From Prauserella flavalba (lineage in GTDB: Bacteria; Actinomycetota; Actinomycetes; Mycobacteriales; Pseudonocardiaceae), in the NCBI RefSeq assembly GCF_003202235.1, contig NZ_MASU01000013.1, positions 496,001-560,000 on the forward strand: a DNA stretch of 64,000 nt, written 5' to 3'. This document shows, one piece after another, positions 8,503-17,954 of the stretch. Under the pieces are notes generated by a model that saw only the letters and a list, made by a program, of their open reading frames with translations, did not search any database and was not told where the DNA came from. The translations under genes and the position numbers were made by a program. Each line of letters opens with the position of its first letter. Positions within the stretch are counted from its first letter, which is position 1.

Positions 8503-9729
8503 ATGGCAAGCGACGGCGGGATGTCCGTGCACGACGACACGCGTGCCGAGCAGCGGCCGGGCGTCCCTGCGCTTGCCGGTGGCGCGCTGCTGATGGTCGC
8601 CGTGGTGCTCGCGGCGTTGAACCTGCGGCCGTCGGTCACCTCCGCGGGCGCCGTGCTCGACGAGATGCGCGAGACGCTCGGGGCGTCCGCCACCTGGGCC
8701 GGCGCGCTCACCACCATGCCGGGACTGTGCTTCGCGCTCGCCGGGCTCGCGGCCCCCTACCTCGCGCGCCGCATCGGGCTCAACACGGCCGTCGCCGTCG
8801 CGCTCGGCGTGCTGTCGGTTGGCCTCGTGCTGCGCGTGCTCAACGGGCCGTGGGTCGTGCTCGGCGGCACGCTCGTCGCCAGCGCGGGCATCGCGCTCGC
8901 CAACGTGCTCATCCCGGTGGTGGTGAAGTCGTCGTTCGCCGCGCGCATCGGCCTGATGACGGGTATCTACACCGCCGCGCTGCAGGCGGGCGGCGCGCTC
9001 GGCTCCGCGGTGACCCCGCCGCTCGGCGACGCCTTCGGTGGCTGGCGGGCCGGGCTCGGCAGCTGGGCGGTGCTGGCGGCACTCGCGCTGGTGCTGTGGT
9101 TCGTGGCCACGCGCGGCAGGCCGGACGGCGTCGCGAACGCCCCGGAGACGGCGGGCCGCGGACGCTCGCTGCTGCGCAACCCGCTCGCGTGGACGGTCAC
9201 GCTCTTCTTCGGCAGCCAGGCGTGCTTCGCCTACATCATGATGGGCTGGCTGCCGCAGGTGCTGCTCGACGCGGGCGTGAGCCGTACCGCCGCCGGGCTG
9301 ATGGTGGGCCTGGTGTCGCTGCTCGGCCTGCCCACGAGCCTGCTCGTGGCCCCGCTCGCGACGCGCCGGGGCGGGCAGAGCTGGTGGGTCGTCGGCCTCG
9401 GCGTGTTCGGCATCGCGGGCGTCTCCGGGCTGATGCTGGCGCCCTCGGCGGCGCCGCTGCTGTGGTCCATCCTGATCGGCATCGGGATGAGCGTCTTCAC
9501 CCTCGCCATCGCGACGATCGCCCTGCGGGCACGCACGAGCGCCGACACGGCGAAGCTGTCGGGCATGGCGCAGGGCCTTGGCTACCTGCTCGCCGCGCTG
9601 GGACCGTTCCTGTTCGGTCTGCTGCGCGACGTCACCGGCGGCTGGACGGTGCCGTGCGCGATGCTCCTGTGCGTGCTCGTCGGCCAGCTCGTCTTCGGCT
9701 TCCTCGCCGGACGGCCGCGGTACGTCTAG
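8503..9729 (+). CDS. CynX/NimT-family MFS transporter
   Basis: Integral membrane transporter of 408 residues with about 12 hydrophobic segments. The N-terminal [11 protein letters not shown] motif in helix 1 is the hallmark of the CynX/NimT branch (cyanate and 2-nitroimidazole transporters by name; true substrates vary). ATG start 50 bases from the divergent GntR regulator. Its stop overlaps the stop of mtr by four bases on the other strand. Efflux of a small toxic compound or uptake of a carboxylate are both possible. Confidence 0.85.
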   Translation: MASDGGMSVHDDTRAEQRPGVPALAGGALLMVAVVLAALNLRPSVTSAGAVLDEMRETLGASATWAGALTTMPGLCFALAGLAAPYLARRIGLNTAVAVALGVLSVGLVLRVLNGPWVVLGGTLVASAGIALANVLIPVVVKSSFAARIGLMTGIYTAALQAGGALGSAVTPPLGDAFGGWRAGLGSWAVLAALALVLWFVATRGRPDGVANAPETAGRGRSLLRNPLAWTVTLFFGSQACFAYIMMGWLPQVLLDAGVSRTAAGLMVGLVSLLGLPTSLLVAPLATRRGGQSWWVVGLGVFGIAGVSGLMLAPSAAPLLWSILIGIGMSVFTLAIATIALRARTSADTAKLSGMAQGLGYLLAALGPFLFGLLRDVTGGWTVPCAMLLCVLVGQLVFGFLAGRPRYV

Positions 9730-11117
9730 TCGCCGAGCGGCAGGTTCAGCAGCGCGTTCTCGATCAGCTCCGGCATCGCCGGGTGGATCCAGTACTGCCC
9801 CCGCGCCATCGAGCGCGCGTCGAGCCCGAAGCTCATCGCCTGGACGATCGGCTGGATCAGCGTGGAGGCCTGCGGGCCGATGATGTGCGCGCCGATGAGC
9901 TGCCCGGTCTCCGGATCGGCGAGCAGCTTCGCGAAGCTCGTCGTGTCCTCCATCGCCCAGCCGTAGGCGATACCGGCGTAGTCCTGGGTCGCCGTCACGT
10001 ACGGCACGCCCCGCGCCGCCGCGTCCTGCTCGGTGAGCCCCACCGACGCGATCTGCGGCGAGGTGAACACCGCGTGCGGCACGAACCGGTGGTCGGCCGC
10101 GATCGGCTCGTCCGGGTGCAGCAGGTTGTGCTGCACGACGCGGGCTTCGTGGTTGGCGACGTGCTTGAGCTCGTACCAGGACGAGATGTCACCGAGCGCG
10201 TAGATGCCGTCGACCTTCGTGCGCTGGTACTCGTCCACCTCGACGTGCCCGGACGGCAGCGTGGTGACCCCGGTCTTGGCCACGTCGAGCACGTCGGAGT
10301 TCGGGTGCCGCCCGGTGGCCACCAGCAGCAGGTCGGCCTCGACGGTCTCGGCGCCGCCGGGTCCCTCCAGGTCGAGTGCTACGCCCGTCGCGGTCCGGCG
10401 CACCCGCGTGGTCCTGCGGTTCAGCCGCACGTCGTAGCGCTGCGCGGCCAGCTCGGTGAAGCGCCTGCTGACGTCGTCGTCCTCCACCCGCAGCAGGGCC
10501 CCCGAGCGCGCCACGATCGTCACCTCGACGCCGAACGAGCCGAAGACGTGCGCGAACTCCGCGCCGATGAACCCGCTGCCCAGGATCACGATGCGCGAGG
10601 GCAGCTCGTCGATCCGCATGATCGTGTCCGAGGTGTGGTAGCCGGTCTCCGCGAGCCCGGGAATGTCGGGCGCGACGGCGCGGCCGCCCGCGGCCAGCAC
10701 GAACGCGTCGGCGGTGAGGGTCTCCGGTCCGCCCGGCAGCGCGACCGTCAGCTCCTTGTACCCGGTGAAGCGGGCCTCGCCCTCGTAGACGGTGACGTTG
10801 GCGTTGTCGTCGTGCTCGATCCGGTACTCCCGGCCACCCGCGGCGATGGGGTCGATGCGGCCGAAGATGCGGTCGCGGATCTCCGGCCAGCGCACGCGCT
10901 CGAGCCGTGCGTCGACGCCGAGGCGGGCGCCAGCGGCCGGGGTCGCGGCGACGTCAGCCGCGTGCACGAACATCTTGGTCGGGATGCAGCCCACGTTCAG
11001 GCACGTGCCCCCGAAGACACCCTTCTCGACGATGGCGACCTTCTTGTCGGCGAAGCGCTGGTCGAGGATCGAGTTCCCCGACCCGGTCCCGATGATCACC
11101 AGGTCGTAGTGCGGCAC
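9726..11117 (-). CDS. mtr: Mycothione reductase
   Basis: FAD- and NADPH-dependent flavoenzyme that reduces mycothiol disulfide back to mycothiol, the main thiol buffer of actinobacteria. From the GTG at 11117 it encodes 463 residues: FAD loop G-T-G-S-G-N (10-15), redox pair C39-L-N-V-G-C44, NAD(P) loop G-S-G-F-I-G-A-E-F, second FAD motif with Y-A-L-G-D, and a C-terminal dimerisation domain ending with the catalytic H-P-A-M-P-E. The longer open frame upstream is not supported. The G-S-G-N-S-I-L-D start distinguishes Mtr from lipoamide dehydrogenase. It is divergent from the CobW gene, 76 bases between starts. Confidence 0.93.
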   Translation of the reverse strand: MPHYDLVIIGTGSGNSILDQRFADKKVAIVEKGVFGGTCLNVGCIPTKMFVHAADVAATPAAGARLGVDARLERVRWPEIRDRIFGRIDPIAAGGREYRIEHDDNANVTVYEGEARFTGYKELTVALPGGPETLTADAFVLAAGGRAVAPDIPGLAETGYHTSDTIMRIDELPSRIVILGSGFIGAEFAHVFGSFGVEVTIVARSGALLRVEDDDVSRRFTELAAQRYDVRLNRRTTRVRRTATGVALDLEGPGGAETVEADLLLVATGRHPNSDVLDVAKTGVTTLPSGHVEVDEYQRTKVDGIYALGDISSWYELKHVANHEARVVQHNLLHPDEPIAADHRFVPHAVFTSPQIASVGLTEQDAAARGVPYVTATQDYAGIAYGWAMEDTTSFAKLLADPETGQLIGAHIIGPQASTLIQPIVQAMSFGLDARSMARGQYWIHPAMPELIENALLNLPLGD

Positions 11118-11193
11118 GGCGTTACCCTTCAGACGGTGGTGGGCCTGCGTTGAGCCCAACCCGATCAATACTGGAGTTGTTCCCCCGGAAGGT

Positions 11194-12225
11194 GTGTCCT
11201 TGGCCAAGCGTCGCGTCCCGGTCGTCATCGTCGCCGGGTTCCTCGGCTCCGGAAAGACCACCCTGCTCAACCACCTTCTCAGCAACACGCGCGGTGTGCG
11301 GATCGGGGTGGTCGTCAACGACTTCGGCAGCGTCAACGTCGACGCCCTGAGCGTGGCCGGGCAGGTCGACTCGATGCTCTCGCTGGACAACGGATGCCTG
11401 TGCTGCGCGGTCGACACCGCGGGCATGGACGCCATGCTCACGAAGCTGACCTCGGCCGACCTGGACCTCGTGGTGATCGAGGCCAGCGGGCTCGCCGAGC
11501 CGCGCTCGCTCGTGCGGCTCGTCCTCGCCAGCACCGACCCCCTCGTCGAGTACGGCGGGCTCATCGAGCTGGTCGACGCCGCCGAGTTCGAGACCACCCG
11601 CGCCCGGCACCCCGAGCTCGACGAACATGTGCGGCTGGCCGACCTCGTAGTGCTGAACAAACTCGACCGGGTCGGCGGTGCCGACGCCGCCGAGCGGGTC
11701 ACCGCGCTCGTGCGCGAGCTGGCCGGCCCGACACCAGTGCTGCCCACCGAGCACGGCCGGATCGACCCCGAGCTGCTGTTCGACCCCGTGCGCGGTTCGG
11801 AGCCCGTGGCGCGGCAGCTGTCCTTCGACGACCTGCGTGAGGACTGTGACACCCACGACAACTGTCACGAGCACGCCCACGCCGCCTACGACACCCTGAC
11901 CGTCACGGCGGGCGCGCTGCACCCGCGCCGGTTCGCCGCGTTCCTCGAAGGGCGACCGGGCGGGCTCTACCGCATGAAGGGCACCGTCTACTTCGGAGTG
12001 CCGGGGCACCGGCAGCGGTTCACGCTGCACACCGTGGGCGCCTACACCCGCCTGGTGCGGGGCGCCTGGGGTGCGGGCGACGAGCGGCGCACCGAGCTCG
12101 TGCTCATCGGCTCCGGCATTGACCCGCACGCGTTGCGCGCGCAGCTGAGGGCGTGCGAGGAACCCGAACCGGACGCGGTGGACGAGCAGAGCATGCTGCC
12201 GGTACTGCGTTACGTCGAGTCCTGA
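11194..12225 (+). CDS. CobW/COG0523 family GTP-binding metallochaperone
   Basis: G3E-family P-loop GTPase, 343 residues. The Walker [10 protein letters not shown] is at 15-23, the metal-binding C68-L-C70-C71 motif is intact, N-K-L-D supplies guanine specificity, and a CobW C-terminal domain follows from about 240. Between them lies a short His/Cys/Asp-rich stretch ([13 protein letters not shown]) able to bind metal. The family delivers zinc or cobalt to target proteins. Position next to cobQ favours a cobalamin link, but the genes are convergent with a 16-base overlap, not an operon. No Zur box is visible upstream. Confidence 0.87.
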   Translation: MSLAKRRVPVVIVAGFLGSGKTTLLNHLLSNTRGVRIGVVVNDFGSVNVDALSVAGQVDSMLSLDNGCLCCAVDTAGMDAMLTKLTSADLDLVVIEASGLAEPRSLVRLVLASTDPLVEYGGLIELVDAAEFETTRARHPELDEHVRLADLVVLNKLDRVGGADAAERVTALVRELAGPTPVLPTEHGRIDPELLFDPVRGSEPVARQLSFDDLREDCDTHDNCHEHAHAAYDTLTVTAGALHPRRFAAFLEGRPGGLYRMKGTVYFGVPGHRQRFTLHTVGAYTRLVRGAWGAGDERRTELVLIGSGIDPHALRAQLRACEEPEPDAVDEQSMLPVLRYVES

Positions 12226-13706
12226 CCCAGCCGGAGCCGGGGGAGGTTCCCGGGTACCCCGCCGGTGATGAGAGCACGCAGGGCTTCGGTGTCCACAGTG
12301 GTCTCGATGGCGTCGGCGATCCCGTCGAGCATGGCCTCCCTGCGGGCCGCGAAACCCGGCGCCTCGGCGGGCTCCCACGCCACGCCGGCCTGTGCGGCGG
12401 CCTCGGCGAGCCAGGCGCGGCGGAAGGCGTCGTTCTCGAACACGCCGTGCCACATCGTCGCCCACACCGCCCCGGAACGCAGGCCGTCGAGAAACGGCTC
12501 GGCCGCACCGGGCTCGTGCTTCGCGACGCCGTGGTGGATCTCGTAGCCGGTGACGTCGTGCCCACGCCACCGCCCGGAGGGGCGGGCGAGGCTCTTGTCC
12601 TCGCTGAAGCGGACCGTGAACGGCAGCAGGCCGAGCCCGTCGACCGTGCCCGCACCGGACTCGACGTCGTCGTGGATGGTCCCGGCCATCATCTGGTACC
12701 CGCCGCAGATGCCCAGCACCGGCCTGCCCGCCGCCGCGCGCGCCAGCACCGCGTCGGCGATCCCGCGCCGCCGCAGCCAGTTCAGGTCCTCCACAGTGGA
12801 CCTGGTGCCGGGGAGCACGGCGAGGTCGGCGGCGGCGATCACGTCGGGATCGGCCGTGACGGTCACCGCCACGCCCGGTTCGGCCGCGAGCGGGTCGAGA
12901 TCGGTGGCGTTGGAGATCCTCGGGAACCGCACGGCGGCGACCCGCAGCGTGGTGCCCGCGCCGCGCCGGTGCCCGTCCCAGCGGGCGATCGCCAGTGCGT
13001 CCTCGGAGTCGAGCCACACGTCGGACAGCCACGGCAGCACACCCAGCACGGGGCGTCCGGTCAGCTCGCTCAGCGTGACGAGGCCCGGCTCCAGCAGTGC
13101 GGCGTCGCCGCGGAACTTGTTGACCAGGAACGCGGCGAGGTGCGCCTGGTCGCCCTCGTCGAGCAGCGCGACCGTGCCCGCCATCGCGGCCAGCATGCCG
13201 CCCCTGTCGATGTCACCGACCAGCAGCACGGGCAGCCCTGCCTCGCGCGCGAGGCCCATGTTGACGTAGTCGCCCTCGCGCAGGTTGATCTCGGCGGGGC
13301 TGCCCGCGCCCTCACAGACCACGACGTCGTAGCGTTCGCGCAGCTCGGCGAGCGCGGCGTAGGCGGCCTCGGCCAGCGCGCGGCGGCCCTGAGCCCAGCC
13401 ACCCGCCACGAGGTCGCCCCACGGCTTGCCGCGCAGCACGACGTGACTGCGCCGGTCGCTGCCGGGCTTGAGCAGCACCGGGTTCATCGCCGACTCGGGT
13501 TCCGCTCCGGCCGCGACGGCCTGCAGCCACTGCGCCCTGCCGATCTCCGAGCCGTCGGCGCAGACCATCGAGTTGTTCGACATGTTCTGCGCCTTGAACG
13601 GCGCCACGCGCACGCCCTGCCGGGCCAGCCAACGGCACACGCCCGCGGCGACCGTCGACTTGCCTGCGTCGGACGTCGTCCCCGCGATGAGCAGCCCACC
13701 TCGCAC
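12210..13706 (-). CDS. cobQ: Cobyric acid synthase (adenosylcobyrinate a,c-diamide amidotransferase)
   Basis: Glutamine- and ATP-dependent enzyme that amidates four carboxyl groups (b, d, e and g) in cobalamin synthesis. Protein of 498 residues. The N-terminal ATP domain starts with G-T-T-S-D-A-G-K-S-T and K-A-Q-N-M-S-N-N-S, followed by the E-G-A-G-S-P-A-E-I-N-L signature; the type 1 glutamine amidotransferase domain carries the nucleophile Cys334 in G-I-C-G-G-Y-Q-M-M and a catalytic H-G-V-F-E. No cobalamin riboswitch or other cob genes are visible nearby, so regulation is not clear. Its 3' end overlaps cobW on the opposite strand. Confidence 0.96.
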   Translation of the reverse strand: MRGGLLIAGTTSDAGKSTVAAGVCRWLARQGVRVAPFKAQNMSNNSMVCADGSEIGRAQWLQAVAAGAEPESAMNPVLLKPGSDRRSHVVLRGKPWGDLVAGGWAQGRRALAEAAYAALAELRERYDVVVCEGAGSPAEINLREGDYVNMGLAREAGLPVLLVGDIDRGGMLAAMAGTVALLDEGDQAHLAAFLVNKFRGDAALLEPGLVTLSELTGRPVLGVLPWLSDVWLDSEDALAIARWDGHRRGAGTTLRVAAVRFPRISNATDLDPLAAEPGVAVTVTADPDVIAAADLAVLPGTRSTVEDLNWLRRRGIADAVLARAAAGRPVLGICGGYQMMAGTIHDDVESGAGTVDGLGLLPFTVRFSEDKSLARPSGRWRGHDVTGYEIHHGVAKHEPGAAEPFLDGLRSGAVWATMWHGVFENDAFRRAWLAEAAAQAGVAWEPAEAPGFAARREAMLDGIADAIETTVDTEALRALITGGVPGNLPRLRLGQDST

Positions 13707-13795
13707 GCCGAAGACCGTAGTCCACCCGATCCGGTGACCCTGTGCCCGGCCGCTTCACGCCTAGGGTGGACGGGAGTTTTCGAAGGGGGAATCGC

Positions 13796-14572
13796 ATGTC
13801 CAGGACTTTGCGCCGGGTGCTCGTCGCGGCCGCGGCCCTGCTGGCGGGCGCGGTGTTCGTCCCCGCGGCGGGGGCGCAGCAGACCAGCGGCGCCCAACCG
13901 TACATCGTCGGCGGCACGAACGCGTCGGTCGCCGACCACCCGTACGCCGTTTACCTGGTCGACGAGCGCGAGAACCAGTTCTGCGGCGGCACGCTCGTGG
14001 CGGCCGACACGGTGGTCACGGCGGCGCACTGCGCGGTCGCGGTGCACAGCTCGGAGCTGGGCGTGGTCGCGGGTCGGCAGGACAAACGCGGAACCGACGG
14101 CATGCGGCTCGGCGTCCGGCGCGTGTGGGTCGCTCCCGACTACGAGGACCCGACCACGGGCAACGACATCGCGGTGCTGACGCTCGCGGGCAGCGCGCCC
14201 TACCGCACCGCGCGGGTGGCCGGACCACAGGACGAGGCGCTGTACGCCCCGGGCACGATGGCGACCGTGCTCGGCTGGGGGAGGCTCTCCGAGGGCGGCG
14301 AGAAGTCCGACACGCTGCGCAGCGCGCAGGTGCCGGTGGTGGACGACCTGTCGTGCGGGCAGTCCTACGACACCTACGATCCGCAGACGATGCTGTGCGC
14401 CGGCTACCCGGAGGGTGGCGTGGACGCGTGCCAGGGCGACTCCGGCGGACCGCTGGTGGTGGGCGACACGCTGATCGGCGTGGTGTCGTGGGGCGACGGC
14501 TGCGCGCAGGCGGGCAAGCCCGGCGTGTACACCAGGGTGTCCTCCTACGTCGAGGACCTTCCCGGCATCTGA
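13796..14572 (+). CDS. Secreted trypsin-like serine protease (S1 family)
   Basis: Extracellular endopeptidase of 258 residues. The ATG at 13796, preceded by GAAGGGGGA, gives a clear Sec signal peptide (R-R-V-L-V-A-A-A-A-L-L-A-G, cleavage after A-G-A near residue 28), so the longer frame from 13742 is rejected. The mature start I-V-G-G is preceded by a short propeptide, and the triad is complete: H78 (A-A-H-C), D124 (N-D-I-A-V-L) and S216 (G-D-S-G-G-P). Paired cysteines fit three disulfides. The residue six before the catalytic Ser is Asp (V-D-A-C-Q-G-D-S), which predicts trypsin-like cleavage after Arg or Lys. Confidence 0.95.
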   Translation: MSRTLRRVLVAAAALLAGAVFVPAAGAQQTSGAQPYIVGGTNASVADHPYAVYLVDERENQFCGGTLVAADTVVTAAHCAVAVHSSELGVVAGRQDKRGTDGMRLGVRRVWVAPDYEDPTTGNDIAVLTLAGSAPYRTARVAGPQDEALYAPGTMATVLGWGRLSEGGEKSDTLRSAQVPVVDDLSCGQSYDTYDPQTMLCAGYPEGGVDACQGDSGGPLVVGDTLIGVVSWGDGCAQAGKPGVYTRVSSYVEDLPGI

Positions 14573-14584
14573 TAGTCATGCGGG

Positions 14585-15016
14585 GTGGCCGACTTTCACT
14601 CCCGCAAGGGCACTGACCTGACCGCCGCCGAGCTGCACGACCTGCTCCGGCTCCGCGTCGACGTGTTCGTCGTGGAGCAGGAGTGCCCGTATCCCGAGAT
14701 CGACGGCAAGGACCTGCTGCCCGGCACCCACCACATCTGGGAACAGGGTGACGGCGGAGTCACCGGCTGTCTGCGGGTGCTCGAGCAGCCCGGCGGCGTC
14801 CTGCGCATCGGGCGCGTGTGCACGGCGGCGTCGGCGCGGGGCACCGGCCTCGGCGCGCGGCTCATGGCGGCGGCGCTGGAGTATGCGGGCGACGCCGAGT
14901 GCGTGCTCGACGCGCAGACCTACGCGCAGGGCTTCTACGCCCGCTTCGGCTTCGAACCGGAGGGCGAGGAGTTCGACGAGGACGGTATCCCGCACATCCG
15001 GATGCGCAGGCGATGA
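14585..15016 (+). CDS. ElaA-type GNAT N-acetyltransferase
   Basis: Small cytoplasmic GNAT protein of 143 residues. It follows the ElaA pattern: L-L-R-L-R-V-D-V-F-V-V-E-Q-x-C-P-Y-P-E-I-D-G-K-D near the start, R-V-C-T-A-A-S-A-R-G-T-G-L-G acetyl-CoA loop at about 77-90, and A-Q-x-Y-A-Q-G-F-Y-A-R-F-G-F near the end. GTG start, 12 bases after the protease stop, so likely in the same transcript. The acetylated substrate is not known for the family. Confidence 0.9.
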   Translation: MADFHSRKGTDLTAAELHDLLRLRVDVFVVEQECPYPEIDGKDLLPGTHHIWEQGDGGVTGCLRVLEQPGGVLRIGRVCTAASARGTGLGARLMAAALEYAGDAECVLDAQTYAQGFYARFGFEPEGEEFDEDGIPHIRMRRR

Positions 15017-15071
15017 GTTCTGCTCGTCATCGCGGTCTGCTTTGTCAGGACCGCGACGACGAGGAGGGACC

Positions 15072-15587
15072 ATGACCACCGAACCGGCGACCGAGCTGGA
15101 CCATCGCTTCAGTGAGCCCGGCGCCACGGCGACCACCTGGGCGCGGGCGCGCGAGCACCTGGCCGCCGCGCCGCTGTACTGGCTGTCCACCGTCCGCCCC
15201 GACGGGCGTCCGCACACGACGCCGCTCATCGGGGTGTGGCTGGAAGGCGCGCTGCACTTCTGCACGGGTGCCGACGAGCGCAAGAACCGCAACCTCGAGG
15301 GCAATCCGCACTGCACGATGACCACGGGCAGCAACGACCTCGACGCGGGCCTTGACCTCGTGGTCGAGGGCGACGCCGTGCGCGTGCGCGACGAGGCACG
15401 GCTGCGCCGGATCGCGGAGGCGTACGTGGCGAAGTACGGCGAAGACTGGCGGTTCTCGGTGCGCGACAACGCCTTCCATCACGGCGACGGGGGTACGGCA
15501 TTGGTGTACGAGGTGGCGCCGAGGACGGCGTTCGGCTTCGCCAAGGGCACCTACGGGCAGACCCGCTGGCGGTTCCAGCGAGCCTGA
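15072..15587 (+). CDS. Pyridoxamine 5'-phosphate oxidase-fold (FMN or F420 binding) protein
   Basis: Split-barrel flavin-type oxidoreductase of 171 residues. The L-S-T-V-R-P-D-G-R-P-H-T-T-P strand and the D-E-R-K-N-R-N-L motif at about 75 are typical of the PNPOx-like / F420-dependent family of actinobacteria; a W-R-F end is also common. The ATG at 15072 is preceded by GAGGAGGGAC, a strong ribosome site. Cofactor (FMN, F420 or heme) and substrate are not deducible. It may be cotranscribed with the two genes before it. A long palindrome follows 37 bases after the stop. Confidence 0.82.
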   Translation: MTTEPATELDHRFSEPGATATTWARAREHLAAAPLYWLSTVRPDGRPHTTPLIGVWLEGALHFCTGADERKNRNLEGNPHCTMTTGSNDLDAGLDLVVEGDAVRVRDEARLRRIAEAYVAKYGEDWRFSVRDNAFHHGDGGTALVYEVAPRTAFGFAKGTYGQTRWRFQRA

Positions 15588-15623
15588 CGTGGCCTCGTCG
15601 CTCTCGAAGCCCCGGAGCCGACC

Positions 15624-15676
15624 GCAGTGAAGGCCACCTTGCCTGCGCTCAACGCAGCGAAGGTGGCCTTCACTGC
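15624..15676. repeat. Palindromic repeat, short class, copy B
   Basis: Perfect 17-bp arms (15624-15640, GCAGTGAAGGCCACCTT, and 15660-15676) are continued by CTGCG/CGCAG, giving a nearly unbroken stem of 24 bp around a CTCAA loop. It lies between the convergent PNPOx-like gene and bioF and should act as a two-way terminator. The arms are almost identical to copies A and H. Confidence 0.87.
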
Positions 15677-15716
15677 ACACCCACCGCACCCGGCTCCGCC
15701 ACGGCCCAAAAGGTCT

Positions 15717-16904
15717 CTAGCCGCGTGCTCCGCGCGGGGCGACCTCGGTGATCACCTTCACCGCGCGCTCCACATCGGACTCCGCGAGCGCGGCATGCGC
15801 GGTGAGCCGCAGGCGCGAGACACCGTCGGGCACCGAGGGCGGCCGGAAACAGCCGACCCGGATGCCGTGCTCGGCGCACGCCGCCGCCCAGCTGACGGCC
15901 GCGTCCGCGCTCGGCGCCTGCACCGACACCACCGCGCCATAGGGCGTACTCACGCGGAAACCGGCTTCCCGCAAGCCGTTCGCGAGTCCCTGCGCGGCCG
16001 TGAGGACCTTGCCGGGCAGGTCCGGTTCCTCCTTCAGCACGCCGAGTGCCGCGAGCGCCGCTGCCGCGCTACCCGGCGCGAGGCCCGTGTCGAAGATGAA
16101 GCTGCGCGCCGTGTCCACCAGATGCTTGATCACGCGGCGCGGCCCCAGCACCGCGCCGCCCTGCGCGCCGAGCGCCTTGGAGAGCGTGATGGTGGTGACC
16201 ACGTCCGGTTCGCCGGACAGGCCCGCCTCGTGCACGGCGCCTCGCCCGCCCGCGCCCAGCACGCCGAAGCCGTGGGCGTCGTCGACCAGCAGCGCGGCAC
16301 CGTGGGCGCGGCACGCCTCGGACAGCTCCCGCAGCGGCGCGAGATCCCCGTCCACGGAGAACACCGAGTCGGTGACCACGATGGCCCTGCGCTTGCGCCG
16401 CGTGGCCAGCGCGTGCGCGATCGCGGCCGGGTCGCCGTGGGCCACGGCGGCGACGTCGGCGCGGCCGAGCCGGCAACCCTCGATCAGCGAGGCGTGGATG
16501 TACTTGTCGGTCACGATCGCCGACTCGGCGCCCGAGAGCGCCGTGACCGCGCCCAGGTTGGCCGTGAACCCGGACGAGAACACCAGCGCCGCCTGCGTAC
16601 CGCAGAAGCGGGCCAGCTCGTGCTCCAGTTCGGCGTGCAGCTCGGTCGACCCGGTGACCAGCCGGGAGCCGGTGGAACCCGCGCCCCAGCGCAGCGAGGC
16701 CGCCGCGGCCGCGCCGGCGACCCGCTTGTCCCTGGCCAGCCCGAGGTAGTCGTTGCCGGCGAGGTCGAGCTCGTCGGAGACGGGTCCGCGCGGCCGGAGA
16801 CGCCTGGTGAGGCCCGCTTCGGTGCGTTTGGTGGCCTCGGCGTCGAGCCAGTCGAAGACCTGGTCTGGCTGGGTTGCGGGGAAAGCTGGACCGGGTGCGT
16901 TCAC
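15717..16904 (-). CDS. bioF: 8-amino-7-oxononanoate synthase
   Basis: PLP enzyme of biotin synthesis that condenses pimeloyl-ACP/CoA with L-alanine. From the GTG at 16904 it has 395 residues. N-terminal D-L-A-G-N-D-Y-L-G-L, G-S-T-G-S-R-L-V-T-G, the D-x-x-H-G-F-G cofactor motif (V-D-D-A-H-G-F-G) and the Schiff-base Lys243 in T-L-S-K-A-L-G are all present. A longer frame from 17000 overlaps the divergent PIG-L gene and is rejected. No bioA, bioD or bioB is nearby. Other alpha-oxoamine synthases share these motifs, but the sequence most resembles BioF. Confidence 0.9.
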   Translation of the reverse strand: MNAPGPAFPATQPDQVFDWLDAEATKRTEAGLTRRLRPRGPVSDELDLAGNDYLGLARDKRVAGAAAAASLRWGAGSTGSRLVTGSTELHAELEHELARFCGTQAALVFSSGFTANLGAVTALSGAESAIVTDKYIHASLIEGCRLGRADVAAVAHGDPAAIAHALATRRKRRAIVVTDSVFSVDGDLAPLRELSEACRAHGAALLVDDAHGFGVLGAGGRGAVHEAGLSGEPDVVTTITLSKALGAQGGAVLGPRRVIKHLVDTARSFIFDTGLAPGSAAAALAALGVLKEEPDLPGKVLTAAQGLANGLREAGFRVSTPYGAVVSVQAPSADAAVSWAAACAEHGIRVGCFRPPSVPDGVSRLRLTAHAALAESDVERAVKVITEVAPRGARG

Positions 16905-16948
16905 GCCTGGCAGTCTCGCACCGGGCAGGAAAGGAGTGGGGAGCGAGG

Positions 16949-17683
16949 GTGACAGAGGACGCACAACTGGCACCGATGCCGGAGGACTGGGAGCGCGCAC
17001 TGGCCGTGGTGGCGCACCCCGACGACCTGGAATACGGCAGCTCGGGCGCGATCGCGCGGTGGACCGACCAGGGCCGTTCGGTGGCGTACGTGCTGGCCAC
17101 GCGGGGGGAGGCAGGCATCGACGGGCTCACGCCGGAGGAGGCGGGCCCGCTGCGGGAACAGGAACAGATCGCGAGCGCGCGCGTCGTGGGCGTGGAGACG
17201 GTGGAGTTCCTCGACTACGCCGACGGCGTGATCGAGTACGGCCTGCCGTTGCGCCGCGACCTCGCCGCCGCGATCCGCAGGCACCGCCCGGAGCTGGTGG
17301 TGATGACCAACCACCACGACACGTGGCCGGGCGGGCCGTGGCTCAACATGGCCGACCACCGCAACGTCGGGCTCGCGACCCTCGACGCGGTGCGTGACGC
17401 CGCCAACCGCTGGGTGTTCCGGGACCTGCTGGACGAGGGCCTGGAGCCGTGGTCAGGGGTGCGCTGGGTCGCCGTCGCGGCATCTCCGAAGGCGACGCAC
17501 GCCGTGGACATCACGGCGACGATGGACCGCGCGGTGGAGTCGCTCAAGGCGCACCGTGCCTACCTCGACGGCCTGTCCGGGCCGATGGCCGACCCCGGGT
17601 TCCTGCGCGAGGCCGCCACGGAGACGGGTCAACGCTTCGGCGGCGTCCTGGCCTGCGCCTTCGAACTCATCCCCATGCAGTAA
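16949..17683 (+). CDS. PIG-L (LmbE) family N-deacetylase
   Basis: Zinc-dependent deacetylase of 244 residues. The zinc motif A-H-P-D-D-L-E-Y-G is at about 20-28 with the third ligand His in M-A-D-H-R-N-V-G. The start is the GTG at 16949 behind AAGGAGTGGGG; the longer frame from 16874 is less likely because it crosses the divergent bioF start. The family includes MshB and Mca of mycothiol metabolism; this protein is shorter than MshB (about 300 residues), so a different N-acetylated sugar or conjugate is more likely. It is divergent from bioF with 44 bases between the starts. Confidence 0.85.
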   Translation: MTEDAQLAPMPEDWERALAVVAHPDDLEYGSSGAIARWTDQGRSVAYVLATRGEAGIDGLTPEEAGPLREQEQIASARVVGVETVEFLDYADGVIEYGLPLRRDLAAAIRRHRPELVVMTNHHDTWPGGPWLNMADHRNVGLATLDAVRDAANRWVFRDLLDEGLEPWSGVRWVAVAASPKATHAVDITATMDRAVESLKAHRAYLDGLSGPMADPGFLREAATETGQRFGGVLACAFELIPMQ

Positions 17684-17691
17684 CGCCAACC

Positions 17692-17799
17692 GCCCCCAAG
17701 GCCACCTTTGTTGCGCCCGCCCGTCTCCCCCCACCGCCCAAACGGAGACGCTGACGCGCCACTGTGTCGATTCCACGCAACAAAGGTGGCCTTGGGGGC
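17692..17799. repeat. Palindromic repeat, long class, copy C
   Basis: Perfect 24-bp inverted arms (17692-17715 and 17776-17799; outer part GCCCCCAAGGCCACC) enclose a 60-bp core. The core shares CGTCTCC, CACC-CCCAAACGGAG and GCGCC-CTGTGT-CGATT with copies A and D although the arms differ, so arms and core have evolved separately. It lies in the convergent gap between the PIG-L gene and the DEAD-box helicase, 36 bases before copy D. Confidence 0.87.
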
Positions 17800-17834
17800 A
17801 GATCAGCTGAAGCCCTCAGTGACTGTCCGTGACT

Positions 17835-17943
17835 GCAGTGAAGGTCACCTTGCCTGCGTTGATCGAACACAGCGGCGCGGAGCGCCTCCGGTTGGGTGGT
17901 GGCGCGGGCGACGGGTGGGCGCAGGCAAGGTGGCCTTCACCGC
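17835..17943. repeat. Palindromic repeat, long class, copy D (inverted relative to A and C)
   Basis: Arms of 24 bp (17835-17858 and 17920-17943) pair at 22 of 24 positions. Read on the minus strand the core matches copy A almost base for base (CCGGAGGCGCTCCGCGCCG, then CTGTGTTCGATC), so D is in the opposite orientation. The right end also shares the flanking CCCAACCG of copy A. D follows C in the same convergent gap. Confidence 0.86.
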
Positions 17944-17954
17944 GGTTGGGTGGG

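Noticed and set aside
13707-13795. Possible cobalamin riboswitch upstream of cobQ
   Set aside because: The 89-base gap is too short and has no B12-box-like sequence; the protease gene diverges here with its own ribosome site.
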